Assembly: GCF_031877795.1 (NCBI RefSeq)
Contig: NC_133948.1
Location: 11,330,948 to 11,394,947, forward strand
DNA: 64,000 nucleotides
Reading direction: 5' to 3'
Source of the DNA: Strix aluco
Lineage: Eukaryota; Chordata; Aves; Strigiformes; Strigidae
The translations under genes were made by a program, and so were the position numbers. Positions 10,041-34,300 of the stretch are shown piece by piece. The notes beneath the pieces are model-generated. The model had not been told where the DNA came from, searched no databases, and saw only the letters and a program-made list of their open reading frames with translations. The number at the start of each line of letters is the position of its first letter. Positions within the stretch are counted from its first letter, which is position 1.

Positions 10041-13000
10041 ACCATAACAAGTATTAGAGCACAAGCTATTAAAACAACAAACCAAAACAAGGCCATCTAC
10101 ACACACACTTGAAAACAAGGCCAGATAGGTTTTAAGTCTATGTTCTTACCCACGAAGTCTGCCGAATGAAGTCACTGGTTGAAATCTCAGGCTTCACTCG
10201 CATTTTAATGATGGTCTGAGTGAAGCTGACTAGAGCCAGACATGTGTTTTCCTTCAGAAACTGTACACTAGGGACTGTAGTATGACTGCAGCTGGATCAG
10301 AGCTTAATAAAAAAGTATTCCTAAGTTACCAGATCATAACCACAAGCACTTAATCATGCATCTGGCAAGCCAGGTTACTTATGTATACAGCGAGCTCCAT
10401 GCACTGCCCCCTCATTCCTTGTTCAAGTGGAATTTATCTTAAATCCCCTAGTTTGGGAAGGACTACTGGTTTCTCTATTAGAGCTGCTTACTCAAGCCAT
10501 AGAAGTGGCACAGCACTCTGTTAGACAGCACTACAGTACTGCTGAATGTGAATAGAGAAAGGGAATAGGCTTAAAGTTTGAGAGGGGGCAGTATTTATGT
10601 TCATTTGGAAGGGGTTACGTTGGGGTTTTTTGGTAGTTATATTCAATCTACGTATCCTGAAGTTTTCCACTTTCATTAACTCCCTTACCTCAGCTACCAG
10701 TTCCTGGGTGCACTGGTTCTAACGTCAGAAATAACACCCCAACTGCAGAGTTGCCACAGGGGAAGCACCAGACACCATCTGTGGCTCACATTTCAGGACC
10801 AGACGGACTAACTAGAGCGGATGCTGGCTTTAGCAAGATCTGTAGTTATTTCTAGCTAGTCCAACTGAGCTTAGAGTTTACAAAAAGCAACAGAGGACGG
10901 CACTGGCTGGAGATGAGGGAGCAGTTCTTGCTTCCCTATTAGGCTTCAGGGCAGCCTTCAGCCACCATGTTTCGCTAGCACAAAAAACAAGTCACCAAGT
11001 AACCAAGCCTCCAATTACCTTCACTTCTGACATACCTTAGGGTAAAGCACACCTCAGTAAGCCTATCGCCTTTCCAGTGCAGTATATCACAGCTACTTCC
11101 CACCACGAAGACATGGGAATATTATCTAGTCCAGCGCTCACTGCAATTTACCTACTTTGCTACTAACATTGAAACTGAGCCAATTAAGCAGTTTTAAAAC
11201 CCATCACAGCTTTAATTTACAAGACAGAAAGGAATGAGGGTGCAGATCTCTCACTGCAGCAGAGACTTCCAGTCCTGTAGTCATCACTAGCAAAACATCT
11301 GGTGAAGCTGAGGGATTCTACCTCCCTTTAGCACCTCTGATCTTGCCCTGCCACCTCCTCACTGCTGCTGTAATTTGCTTGGGTCAAAAGCCTCCCAGTG
11401 TGGTCTCCCCATTCATGCTCATGCCAACAGGAGAGCATTATTTTTGTACTTAGTCAACTTACACAGGCTTGTAAAGCATCACTGTACAGAGGCTGCTCTA
11501 TTTTCTAATGAAGTCTTTAAATTATATTTTTAATAAAGTGTTTTTAAAGCTATTTGGGAATTTCTCCTCTAAAACTGTTGCCTAGCCTAACACACAAGCA
11601 GTTGTTTGAGAGAGGACTTTCACGCAGGTATTTCCAGCAGTAACAGCTGTTCATTCTGGAGACTCAGTACGCTGCTGGAGAAACTGAGGAGCTGCGCTGA
11701 AGACTGCAGATGCCACTTGTCTCTCACAGCTTGGTTTTGGCACTTCCCTGTAGCCTTTCTAGAGGCTGGATGGTTCCCAAAAGAAAATTGTGGCAAAGTT
11801 AGTCTGAATAACAGGGGAAGGAGATGAATCCCCCAGTTCGTGATCCAAATTGCCTTTTAACAGTACAGCTGCCTTTCGAATCAGCTGGAATCAGTCATGG
11901 CAATGTGTCCTGTTCTCCGTGCCCTGCATTGTGTCAGGCAGCTTACACTAAGACATTACGTCTCTGCTCAGAAGAGATGGTTTCATTCAAAGGGGTGGGA
12001 CACGAGCAGGAAGAAGTCTTTTCTTGTAGCTGAAACATTCAGAGGAGCTGAATGGCCCACAGTGTAAAATCAGGAGGTCTTACAGTATGAACCACTGACT
12101 GACATTTGCCTATTGATACACAGACAGCCTCAATGGAGTGTGAGTAATGGAATGTGGTATCAAAGCAGAAGTGCATGTCCTATGTACAGATACGTCCAAA
12201 TGAGGTATAGATAATTACAGCATGCAGAAGTATCCATAGGTTGGGTTTTTTAAAAAATGTAGCATGTAAGTGCAAGCCTTAGCCCAGGTTAGTTTTAACA
12301 AAGCAGTCCTCTGTAGTGATACTGCTAAAATAAAAAAACTAATCCATTTCTGCAGAGAGTCAAGAATTCAAACACATTTATAAGAACAGTTTTCAACAGA
12401 AGTGTTTTTAGCCATGGAAAAATCTGAGCTTTCCATAAGGGAACTTTTATAACATAGGTTATAAATAATAGGGGAGTTTTGTGACTAGCTAGAAGAAATT
12501 CGGGAACGTAAGGAAGACTGCTGTACCACGAACTGTTAGAAGCAGCCCCGCAGCAGTTACTCAGACTTGTTTCAGAAAGCATGTTTGTCCAGCAGTCATT
12601 TCCCAGAAAAGAGTTACCTTCCAGTTTCAGAACACAGGCTTTTTCTGTTGCAGTGACTGTAAGGTTTCAATAAGCTTATTTTGCTGTGCAATAATTTTGT
12701 TTATTTCTCAGATCATACTTGGCCAAGAAAGAGCTCAGCTAGTCCTAAGTCCAAAGGGCCAACAAATAGCAGCTGAAGCTCCATACACAAACTTGTATCA
12801 AAGCTTCCTAAAATGGCCTGCAAACTGGATTTAAACAGCAGCCTGCCACTGATTGGCATCTATTGTGGAATTATAAGGAGTAGAAAAGTCAAAGTCTCAG
12901 TTCAGCGATAAAAGGATACAGGTTTGGGCCCAAACCAATCTCATTCTTAAAGGAACACAATGACTCTAGGTTATTTATAAGGACTGCCTTGGCTGCACCT

Positions 13001-13801
13001 GACACATCATCAGTACCAGCTCGGGAAAAAAAAGAGCACAGAGCACATCCCAGGCAACTTTTGGTAAAAGCCACTCATTTAGTGGAAGTGATATAAGCGA
13101 ATATATATGTCGAGTCACGACTCTGTTTTAAGCATGATCTAGCTATCACTTTATTCCTTGACGCTAGACTCTCCTCAATTCCAGAAACTGTTGGGAAAGA
13201 GAGAGTGCCGGATGTCTAAAATTTCAGCCTTTCAATTTTCTTTTCAATGCATTCTGTATTTTAAGGTTCTTACAAACTGACAGGAAGTTTCAACAAGCCA
13301 AATAGATGAGTTCAGTTACTGTTACTTGTGTTTCACAGATTTTATAAACATCCCTAGAACTTGACAACATCCCAGAACATTCAGTTTTGATCTTAGGCTA
13401 AGTTTCTCTGATGTGATGTATTAGTCCATTCTGGTAGGTAAACACCAAACCCCCCTCATGCATAGGTACAGAGACTCTTAGCCGTTCCATATCAGTACGG
13501 ATTTCTGAGGGGTTATTAACTGTCTGATTAATGGTAACTTACCTTCAAAGGAGAGTAGCTGCAGCTCTTTTTTAGAGGTTTCATTTCCTCAGACTCTGGT
13601 ATTTCAGGCCTGCAGTATAATGTGGTAAAAAGCAAACTGGAGGAAAAAAAAGCTTGGTTTGGATATTTAACTATTTTTCTTTTACTCATAGCTTTATCAA
13701 AGGAGTGAAGAGAAAAATCTCAGCAGAGCTTCTTTTGAGCAGACTCACCATCCCTTTTCGCAGCAGCAACTGTGCAGTCAAGAAAAACGTGTGACTCCAT
13801 A
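10041..13801. other. Spacer between convergent GGT5 and GGT1
   Basis: No gene can be supported. Several minus-strand segments have open frames flanked by splice-like sites: 9463-9495, 10150-10260, 12627-12706, 12889-13019, 13543-13689 and 13749-13800. They are described as a low-confidence candidate gene in the findings. No family is recognised in any of them. Confidence 0.4.
13543..13689 (-). other. Candidate coding exon, unknown protein
   Basis: On the - strand an ATG at 13689 opens 49 codons ending SCSYSPLK, directly followed by a consensus donor gtaagt. A strong acceptor (eight T then cctccag) also lies inside the segment, so it could instead be an internal exon without the ATG. No family is recognised. 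An open frame of this length is not rare by chance, so this is a flag rather than a gene call. Confidence 0.2.
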
Positions 13802-13811
13802 TTTATTTATT
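13802..13811 (-). terminator. GGT1 tandem poly(A) signal
   Basis: Overlapping AATAAA hexamers on the - strand, the first after the GGT1 stop codon. Confidence 0.5.
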
Positions 13812-14490
13812 TTAGTTGTGCTCAGAGTTTTACAGGTAGCATCTTCCCTTTAGACCTTCTCAACAGAAATATAAAAAAGTTTGAAGCCATTTCCCTATTT
13901 ACCCACTCATCTCCAATAATCAACTGAAGTGAAAAGCAGAAACATACTTTGTTAAAAGGAAGAGTGGTAAGTTTGTGAAGGCTTATCCCAGTCTAGAGCT
14001 GGGCTTCCTGCTATGGCACAGATCTACTAGTTTGTAACTTAGAAAACCCAGTCCCCAGAGTCCCGTAACTCCCACCTACTCAACAGGAAACAAATCTCTT
14101 CTCTAGCAGCGACAGGGACATTCCTGGTAGCTGACACTGTGCAGGGGAAACACTTCCTGCAGCTTGAGTGAGCTGGGCCTTCTTCAGAAACTCTGGATAC
14201 CCAATCTGTCTTCATGGGATGGAGAGGAGGCAGGGAACAAACTCTTCAAGGCAGAACAGACTCTTCAAGTAAGTACTGCACGTCCTGGTGGACATGCCTG
14301 TCTTAGCAGACTGCTGTGGCATGAGGCACTGCGGTCATGGCTGTAGAGAACTGACCCAGCTCTGTCAACAGAACCACAGGTAAATTCGTTCTCTTTCCTG
14401 TGAGAAGTCCCTGAGTTGCAGACCTAAAGGATCTTCCCCCCAAACACACCTCAGTGTCACTAGACCACTGAAAAAAGGAGCCGAGCCACG
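13802..14490 (-). other. GGT1: GGT1 probable 3' UTR
   Basis: Reading leftwards from the GGT1 stop (14491-14493), the first canonical poly(A) hexamers on the - strand form a tandem AATAAATAAA at 13811-13802. That suggests a 3' UTR near 0.7 kb. No repeat is seen in it. Confidence 0.5.
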
Positions 14491-25335
<10,845 letters not shown>

Positions 25336-25339
25336 CTTC

Positions 25340-28300
25340 CTGTGGGAAGAGACAGGATCGTCAACCTTGCTGCTTCTGGGGCACATGAAAACTAGGGAGC
25401 AGGTGATCAGGCACAAGAACAGTCTTTTCATCTACCGTCTTTCAGATCCACTGTTTCCCCCTCTACGCCCGGCAGCCAACAGCTCTGCACATGGAAGGGT
25501 TTGGGAAGGAGTGGCCAGGGGAGGCTCAAGCCCAATTCTGGCCTCAGTTACATCAGGGCATGTCCTGTTTTGAAGTGAAGTAGAATACCAAGAGGGGAGG
25601 GGATGTTCAAGATGTCCTGCTACTGTTACCTTTCAGCGGCGAGAGGACAAACGATTGCTCTTTGTGACTTTATGCTCTGAGGATTTTAGACACTCCGCAA
25701 GCATTTAAATTACTGCTCTGCTTGGGAGGACAGGGGCCTGGTGTCAGACTGGATTTGATGTAGTTCCCAAATCAAGTCAGCAATACCAGAGACATTTTAC
25801 CAGATTCCCCCCTCCAACACACTCTGGCAGGCCCTTTGCCTCCTTTGTAATGTGATGGAGTCAAGGACTGCATCCTGCCCACACCCTGGAGGCAGGCTGG
25901 CTTTGCCAGGTTAGCAGCCATCTGTGTTGACCTCTTCCTCCCTACTTCATAGCCACAGAGTGAGGCTATATAGATGACTTCTTCCCATTTTTCCAGCCCT
26001 CAGTTTTTATCAGGTTTCAGTGAGTTCTGAGCTGTGGGCAGTGAACAGCTTCCTCCTCCCCTGAACCTCTCATGAAGAGGGTCTCCCGAAATATTTCCTC
26101 TCAAATTCATATCAAGAGCTTTTCTATGGGCACTGCTGGTACCATTTCTCTATGTCCCTGCCATCTCCATGCAGAACAACTGTTCTAACAACTCCAAAGC
26201 TTTTACCAGCTTCCCCTTTACCCATCACTGCCATACTATTTGCCAAGTGATCTACTTCAGTGAGCACCCCAGGGGCTCCTGGAAAGCCTTGGTAACAGCT
26301 CTGAAGTGTTACAGTACCAGCAATGAAAAGGCCTCAAACCAGCAACTATCACTTGGGTAAGAACCTGTCTTGTAACAGGCAGGTAACCTCATACAGCAAT
26401 AGCAAATTCATAGATGAGAAGGGAAATCAAAGGAGCAGAATATAATTGGTGTTAGTCATGACTCACATCTTAAGAGGAAAATTTTTTTTAAATTTGACTT
26501 TTAAATTTAAACTATTTTAAATACCATGTCTGTGAAGGAGTCTCTGTCCAGAAGCTTGTCAGGGACCAGTGCAAAACACATCTTAGTCATTAGCCAGCAA
26601 CCTCGGCCAAAGCTATTTGGCACACCCCAGTGTGAGCACAGCACCCCTTCCTGTTCAGGGCCCTTGGCCAGAGCACCTTTCCAATGAGCCCACCACTTCC
26701 AGAGAGCAATACCCAGTGTTCATGTCTCCATGTCTCCCAGCCCTGCACACAGTTGCTCTTGGGGTGCACAGGGTTACAGTCCATCTGTGAGCCATCACAG
26801 GACACCAAGATGCTCTCCAGCAAGCATATTGCAGATACACCTCAGGTTGTGTCAAGAGCTACTGAGGGGATGCAGAGTCACTGCCACCTATGTTGGGACT
26901 GACAGTTATGAAATACAGCTTCAACAGCTTCTCTTTGACCCACTTCCTTTCCCATTACAGGATTGTTCCAGAAAAAAAGGACCGAAATTCATCATATTGC
27001 CTTTAGGGACTAACTTCCCCCTGTGTAGTGCAGCTTTGGTTTTTCACCGTGAGTACTGTACTTGTGCAATAGCCAAGATGCCCTTTACCTTACCGAAACA
27101 TCTGCCATCCTGCGAGACAAGCCAATCCATGGCATTCTGGGTGAAGAGTGGATCCACCATCCCCACCCCCTGTAGATATTCAACAGCCTAAAGTAGAGCA
27201 AACTCCAGCAGCGAGGGCAGCACTCAGTGCCTTGCAGCAGCAGCACACGCAGCATTAGGGAGCAGTGAGTGTGCCAGCACTGCGTGAACTAGAGGAAACA
27301 GGCCAGGCCAGCCAAACCGAAACTTTTCTCAGAGGGAGGAGATTAGCAAGCACTGTCCCCTCAACCTCGCCTTCACTTCTGTTATTTAAATTAGGAGATA
27401 CACATTTGGTATCCAAGCCCCGTATCTGTGAGTCAGTCTGAGCACTAAAGATGTCCATCTCCAAGTAAAGCAGCTCAAACCAGAGTGTAAATCGACTGTA
27501 TCTGCTGTTCTGTAAACAAATGTCAACTGACGGTAGTAAAAGGTAAATGGATGAAACCTCCTTCCAGGTTCTAGAACTTGATTTACACTCAACTGCTTTT
27601 AAAAGAGATCAGTGGCGTTTGCAGAGCAATGACTGTGCAGGGAAACAGAGAAGCCATTGTGTCCCCAACAATAGCTCACACACAGCCTCAGAGTTTAAAG
27701 ACAGTTTTGTTTGTTGGCAGAGAGAGTTCAGCTTCAGCACTGGCAGTCTCCTCCAGGCTTCACAAGAAATGCCATGGGATCTTTTATCTGTGCCCCAGCT
27801 AGGCAGAAGGTACTTTGTTTCATCTGAAGGCTGCTCTATGCTGGCTGTCCTGCAAGCCTGGGGTGACTCAAGCCCAAGGCTGATGTGTTAACCCATAGGC
27901 TCCTGGCTGGGGCTGTGCAGTTCTTCTCCACGACTGCTTGCCTCACTGCCAGGCTCCTGTAAAGATTTACTGCCTTGTCAGGCAAGTTATTCTGAGAGCA
28001 GGAGAGGAGAAGGGGAAACCTCAGATAGTACCTCTGCTCTCCCATCTTTCACCTCCTCTCTGGATTTGGATGACACTCATGAGCATCTCCTGTAGACCCC
28101 TAAGAGCTCCACGCGGAGTGCCCAGCTGTCCGGTGAGTGCACAGACCTTGAAAAGGGCCTCCAGCCCACTTCATATGCCTCAGGCACAGCTCTGGGCCTG
28201 CCGCCAGCCCCCGGGGCGAGGATGAGACACGCACCGCTGGGGACAGGAACAAGCACACAGACTTCCGTGAAGAGACACCGATTGCTGGGCACTGCCCCTG

Positions 28301-31300
28301 CACTGTGTTGTGGTACTGGGTTGCCCTCTGGGCTGGGCCTCTGGGACCCAAGTGGGGCCAGAAAGAGGGAATGCCCTTAATAAAAGTGCATCTGTACAAT
28401 CTGTCAGATTGATCCTAAGGAAGAAGCAGATGTATGAGCTAAAGATCTGCAGCTTTCTCTTCTTCAACGGTACAGAGAGCAAACTCAGCTGAGGATAATC
28501 CTCTCCGCCTTAACTGCCAGCTCAACTCCCATAAGCTCCTTAACCTGTTTCAGGCTGACCCTGGAGGGAAGCATCCCCTGCACAGTCCTTACTGCCTTCC
28601 TAACTGTGACACAGCAGAGAGCTGAACAGGCTTTTTGTTTGCGGTACAGTAATTGGGAGATGGATCAGGAGCCTGCAGATATCCATTCTCTAACCCACCT
28701 CTCCATACCTGCCCTGTGCCCTGGTAGGTGCACTGCAGGAACAGCTGAGTTTTTGCACCAATGGTCTTTTTGAGCCTCGGCTCTGAAGTCAAGTCCCCAC
28801 AATGATTTATTGTTGGGAGTGGAGCAGCAGCTGTGGGCCACCACCTGAGCTGGCTTCCCAACTACTGTCTGCTGAGGCTGGCTTTAACCTCCAGCTCTCT
28901 GCCAAATTCAGCTGTTTGGAAGCTTGGCTAGCACTTCAGTCACACAGCACTGCTTGGCAGCAGCAATAGGTCTCCAGGAGAGAGGGGCTATAAAACCATT
29001 AAAAGCAATATGATTATTTCTCACTGTTATAAAGGTCCAACAGCCAATCCTAGTCATGGAATTTAAAATGTAGCCTGATAGTCTGTCTTAATTTATATTA
29101 GGAGAGGAGGAGGACCAGCAAGAATCAGAGTTATGCTTATACGAGCAACCCCATTGAGCTGTATTCAGATATGTCACAACATTCACAACCTTATTTAAAC
29201 ATGGGGTTTTTGAATTAAAAGAACCCCAGTGCAACAGGCTAGCTAGCGTCAGGCAGGGCATACAGGGTCTGCCATCTCTGCCAAGAGGACTGGGGCACAC
29301 TATAGAGGTGACCACACCATGGTCAGGGAAAGTGCCAGGAGAACCAAAAGAAGAGAAAGAGGAAATGTACAGCCAGAAAGCAGGGGAGAGAGAACAGTGG
29401 GATATCAGAGGATGACAGAGGAGTCCAGGTATGGTGAGGCACTGCCTTGTTCTTGAGTGAAGTAATAAAGGAAGCATCCACTGACAACGCCTAAAATTTT
29501 AACCACAAACTTTAACCCAACAGGCTTCTGCTTTAAACCCATCTTGCAACAGCTGCATACCTCAGCATCCACTCCTAAGAGTTCCTTGTGCTCCCACCCT
29601 CAGCCCAGGAGCCAATGCTTGACCATTAGCTTCGAGACATCCATCCTTACTTTCCCCAGGCAGCACATGTTATGCAAGGATAGATTGGACATCTTGTCAC
29701 AGGACATAGGCTATGCTCTTCTGATAAAACTCAAACTCTAATCCAGATCAATAACATTTTCATATTTAAATAATTAATAACAAACAGTTGAAATAACGCT
29801 TTCACAATCTACTGTTGTATAGAGTGAACTGTCAGTGACTTTTGAGTGAGAACGTATGTAAAGTGAACAGCCACAAGACTGCCAAGGGGCCCCAGGAGTA
29901 TAAGCCAACAGAGGCCTTGAAAGAGCTTGGTAGCAGATGCCCAAGGGCTGTTCACACAAATGTCCCGTTACTGATCCAGCATTACGTGACAATCTAATGA
30001 AGGTGCCTACAACTGATCACACGGGTGGAGCCATCTCTAAAGTGTATATAAGACTGTAAGAGAGCTGATTGCGCCGATGCCATACTTCAGGACTGAGTAT
30101 GCAGAGTCGATCACTGACATCCTGTATTGCTACAGGTGTAGGCACTGTTTGACAGGACAGGCTACTCATTCCCAAGGGCTGTTCCCAGCATCCTGCCAGG
30201 GTCCCAGGCCATATTCAGAGGTCAAGAAAGAGTTATATCCATCCTTGTGCTAATGGCTGGGGGGGTCCATGTCAACTACCAAGCTGGTTCTTGTTCCCCG
30301 CACCATTATTGCCTTACTTTCCTCATCACTGGGAGCTCACTGAGAGGCAGTGTAAGGAAAAAAATTATTCCTTTATCTGTGGGAAGCCGTTGCACTCAGA
30401 GTCTGTGTGCACACCCAGTTAGCCAGAAGACAGTTTAAATTCCCAGGTATAATTGTGCTAACCATATCAGTAAGGACAACAGTCAGCAACTTCTGCTTTC
30501 ATCTGCAAAAATATCCAGGGTCATCAGCCTCTGAGCAGCTAATTAGCTGGGGTTATCTGCTCCAAGAGAGCTTGCACTGAAGAAAATTAGGACAAAACCA
30601 ATACAGAAAGTATACTGGGACTGTTCATGGCTATTTCTGGTGAGTTCAGCTTTTCTTCCACTTCCAAAAGGAGAAAAGTTTGCAAGATTTGTTTGCTGTT
30701 TCGAGTTATCCTGTTTGTATTTTGCTTACATACCTGTTTTCTAGCAGTTCTGTAAGATTTAGTATGACCCTTGCTAACTAAGTAGGGTCTTTGCCCCTTT
30801 CCTACTAAAACTGGTTGTTAAGCCTTCTGGGGCATGTTATGCCTTCTCACATGCCAGATCCAAAGCTTAGGCTGCCCATTCCCCATCAACCACTCCTCAT
30901 TACACAATCTACAGTTCTTGGGTTCTGGCAGGCTAATATATGCCATGATTACCCAAAGGCCAGGGGATAAACACCTTACACAACAAGGATTGTGTGAAGA
31001 TTACTAACGTAGTTGTAACATTAAGCCTGCTTCCTGCCTACGAGGTGCAAGCTCTCCAATTGCAAATAGTCCCACAGTAGTGGTGGGTGAGCTGGTGCAG
31101 GCTGTACATATCTTTACTCTTGAGTTGAACTGGAATGGCTCAGGTGCAATGTTTCTACCCACTAACATGTTTGTGTTAGCCCAGATGGCAGAAAACTTTG
31201 TAACTTTGTTAGCGATACGTTCACACTTGCTCTTCTATGGCATTGTTAGGAGAGACAAACTTCTTGAGCACTCTCTTTTTGAGAACAGTCCCAAAAGAAA

Positions 31301-34300
31301 AGGGTTTGTTTTCCTGGGCCTTCTGTCCTGTACTCACACACAAAGGTCTGGTCCCATATAAGCCTTCCCATGCAGCCTTGCCCTGTAGCTACTGCAGTAA
31401 GACATGAACTTAAGCCATTTGAGATTCTGCTCCACAAGTTTATGTGCTAAATATTTTTTTCCCCTCAGGCCTTTTACTATGACTGTCTCTGATCAGGACT
31501 CCGGTTCCGCTACCAACCACGCAGGCAGACAGAATCTCCTATCAGGTACTGATCTTCATGGTGACTAGCAGGCATTTTTTCCATAACTATTTCTACCTTA
31601 TCCACACAATGCCTTCTAGAGACTTTAAACAAGTTATTAACAACCACCTCTTGTATCTAAGGAAATCATTCCCAACTCAAATCTCACACAGATTTCTGTA
31701 GAAAACTGTGACTCAAATATTGAAGTATCTGGCATTCAAAATGAGCAGATATTTTAAGTCTAGTCAATTCTAGGCCACACAATGAGACAGGAGATATGTT
31801 CTGGTATTAAGCTGGAACTCAAACCGATGAAGTTCTTGTACTTATCCATCACAAGATATTTAAGTTGAAAACTTATGTCGTCTTCATCTCTACCAGTGAT
31901 AAGGGAACTAAAGTAGAGTTCAGCCAAGCCATGAAGAAGCCCAAAGAGGCTTCCAAATTCAGATCTAGGCACTGGTCATGCCTGGAGCAGGGAGACAGAG
32001 CGGTCCCTGGAGAAGTACAGTAACTCCAGTCAACTCAGTTAAAAGCCTTCCTCATAGCTGGTGCCTCCATGTTGGTTCCTGTCCAACTGGCCTGTGCCCT
32101 CTGTGACTTGCTGCCTCCCTCCCCTCAGATGCAGGTTAAAAACCTTTAGCACATTGAGGGCTCATGTGCATACAGATGAATTTTAAGGAGACAGGCCTCA
32201 GTGCAGATCAGTGGTCCCTACTTATTGCTGTGATGTCAAGGCAGAGATAATTGGGCAAAAAGTCCCTGAATAAAGCAACCTGTTCCACCATGCTGTTCAC
32301 AAAGAGAGCTACTGTAACCAAGATTTGCAACTCCTCCATAGGAGTTAGGTTTTCTGAAGCTTAATGGCATGTAGTGTTCTGTCCAATGTAAGATCCAAGT
32401 TCACTGAGAAAGAGACAATGATTTCCTCTTGAAGCAACTTTTTTCCCAAAAAAACTTTCATGTTTTCCTGCAAAAATTTTAGCATCAGATTCCACATTTT
32501 TTTATTTTAAGACACTTCAACATAAACTATGTAGTGAAAAAAGGCAGAAAGGCAAAATAAAGGCAGAATGGTTTTCACAGTGTATTCTAGTTGGGAACCT
32601 CCCAGAAATCCAGAACTGGAAAACTCAATCTCAAAAATGCAAATTATCAAAATAAAGTTTTATAAACTCATTCAGAACATCACTGTTACATTCACTCCCA
32701 ATTTAAAATCAAAATGCTTCATTAAAATAGTTCTATTCTCCCAACTGTTGCAAAAGATGTTTTCAGATGCTCTCCTGCCATTAAACTACAAGTTGTTTAT
32801 TAGACCTGAGCATATTCAGACTGGTTAGTCAGGTCCTATCATTCTCTTCTGGCAAGCTTTGATCTGATACATTAAAAAAAGTCACATTGTCCCATATTCT
32901 ATTGAATAAGAAATCCCACACAGCACTTCCAGGCCAATGGAAATGGCTTAATGAAGGTAATTTCTAAATCCCCCTTACCTCTCGAGTATTTGCAAATCCA
33001 TCCTGTCCTTCTGCACAGATCTTTATGTACCGATAGCCTTTGAATATCCTTTCTCAAGCAGTGAACCCCTTTCTAGGGACAATGTATCCTTGTAGCAGTA
33101 ACCACTAATCTTCCCTTAAGAGCTTTTCAAAACATACCATACTATTTGATATTTGTACTACGCTGCTCATGGAGATTAACCCGTTGAAACTCATTACGCT
33201 TGAATTCACAGTACCAGAGGAATGCAGAAGTAATCATTGACTAGGTGAAGAGTCAAGAACCCACACCTTTTAAAATGCATATTTTAGCATCCACAAAGGT
33301 TATGTACCACCAGCAGAATAATTCTATTGGGTTTGGTTGCTACGTGGTGCAAATGTGAGTTTTCCCATACCTCATTGCTAGCTCTTAAGTGCTGATTAAG
33401 CAGCTGAGCAAATATGTGGTCATCTTAAGTAGAAGCGCTCCCATCTCCCCATGGTCACGTACCCTCACACCCCTCTTGCCTAACCAGCTGGAACCCTGTG
33501 GGTCAAAAAGAGACTAGATTTTAAGTGTGTCTGTACCTTGCAGCTTAAACCCAGACACCCTGACAGATTCAGCTGTGCTTCTATTTGGTGGGAATAACCT
33601 CTCTGCCAAGTGTGAGCGACTGCCTGCAATGCAAGGGCACCTGATTGGCTCACATATCCGTTCTTCAGCAATCATGGTCACACACTACCTTAAATTGGTT
33701 TAGTTTGGATTAATACTCCAGCTGCATTAAGAAGACGCAATGCCTGTTCTGCCACCCTGCTCCCACAGCAGCACGCTCTGGCAGGAAAGATGGCAGAGCA
33801 GGAAGGTAGGGGTGAAGAAACCTGCCCTCCATCACTAAACCTCACTGAGGCTTTTAAGCAACAATCCTACATGTCCGCTTGTGCTAAGTCTAGAAGCACA
33901 GTTGCATCTCAAAGGCTGCAGCTCACTTGCTGTTGAACAGTGTAGCACAAACCCCCGTAGCAACCCAGACTCAAGGTAACAAGCTGCACGAACTGTCTTT
34001 GGACTCTAAGGACTCAGCTACTAAAGCTTACGCCACTGCTGCTGTCCATGGCTTGGTAGAAACCTCAGACCCAGCTCTGAACACAAGAGCTGAATGCCCA
34101 TCCAGAATGCAGCACAGGAAAAATCACAGCTTGCCTGTAACTTGGGCACAGCAAGAATTCAAGCCCGCATGTCCTAAGTCTGATTTTTAGCCAGAAGGCT
34201 GTCCTGCAAACGCAGGATGAAGCGAAGTCTGCCTGGATGCCAGTCAACACTGCTAGACGCTATCTTCTGACCTACCAGGATCAGTCAAGTGGGTAATGTC

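Noticed and set aside
14164-14268. Plus-strand frame followed by gtaagt, antisense to the GGT1 3' end
   Set aside because: Begins with TTG, no acceptor or family match; a single donor-like site is weak evidence.
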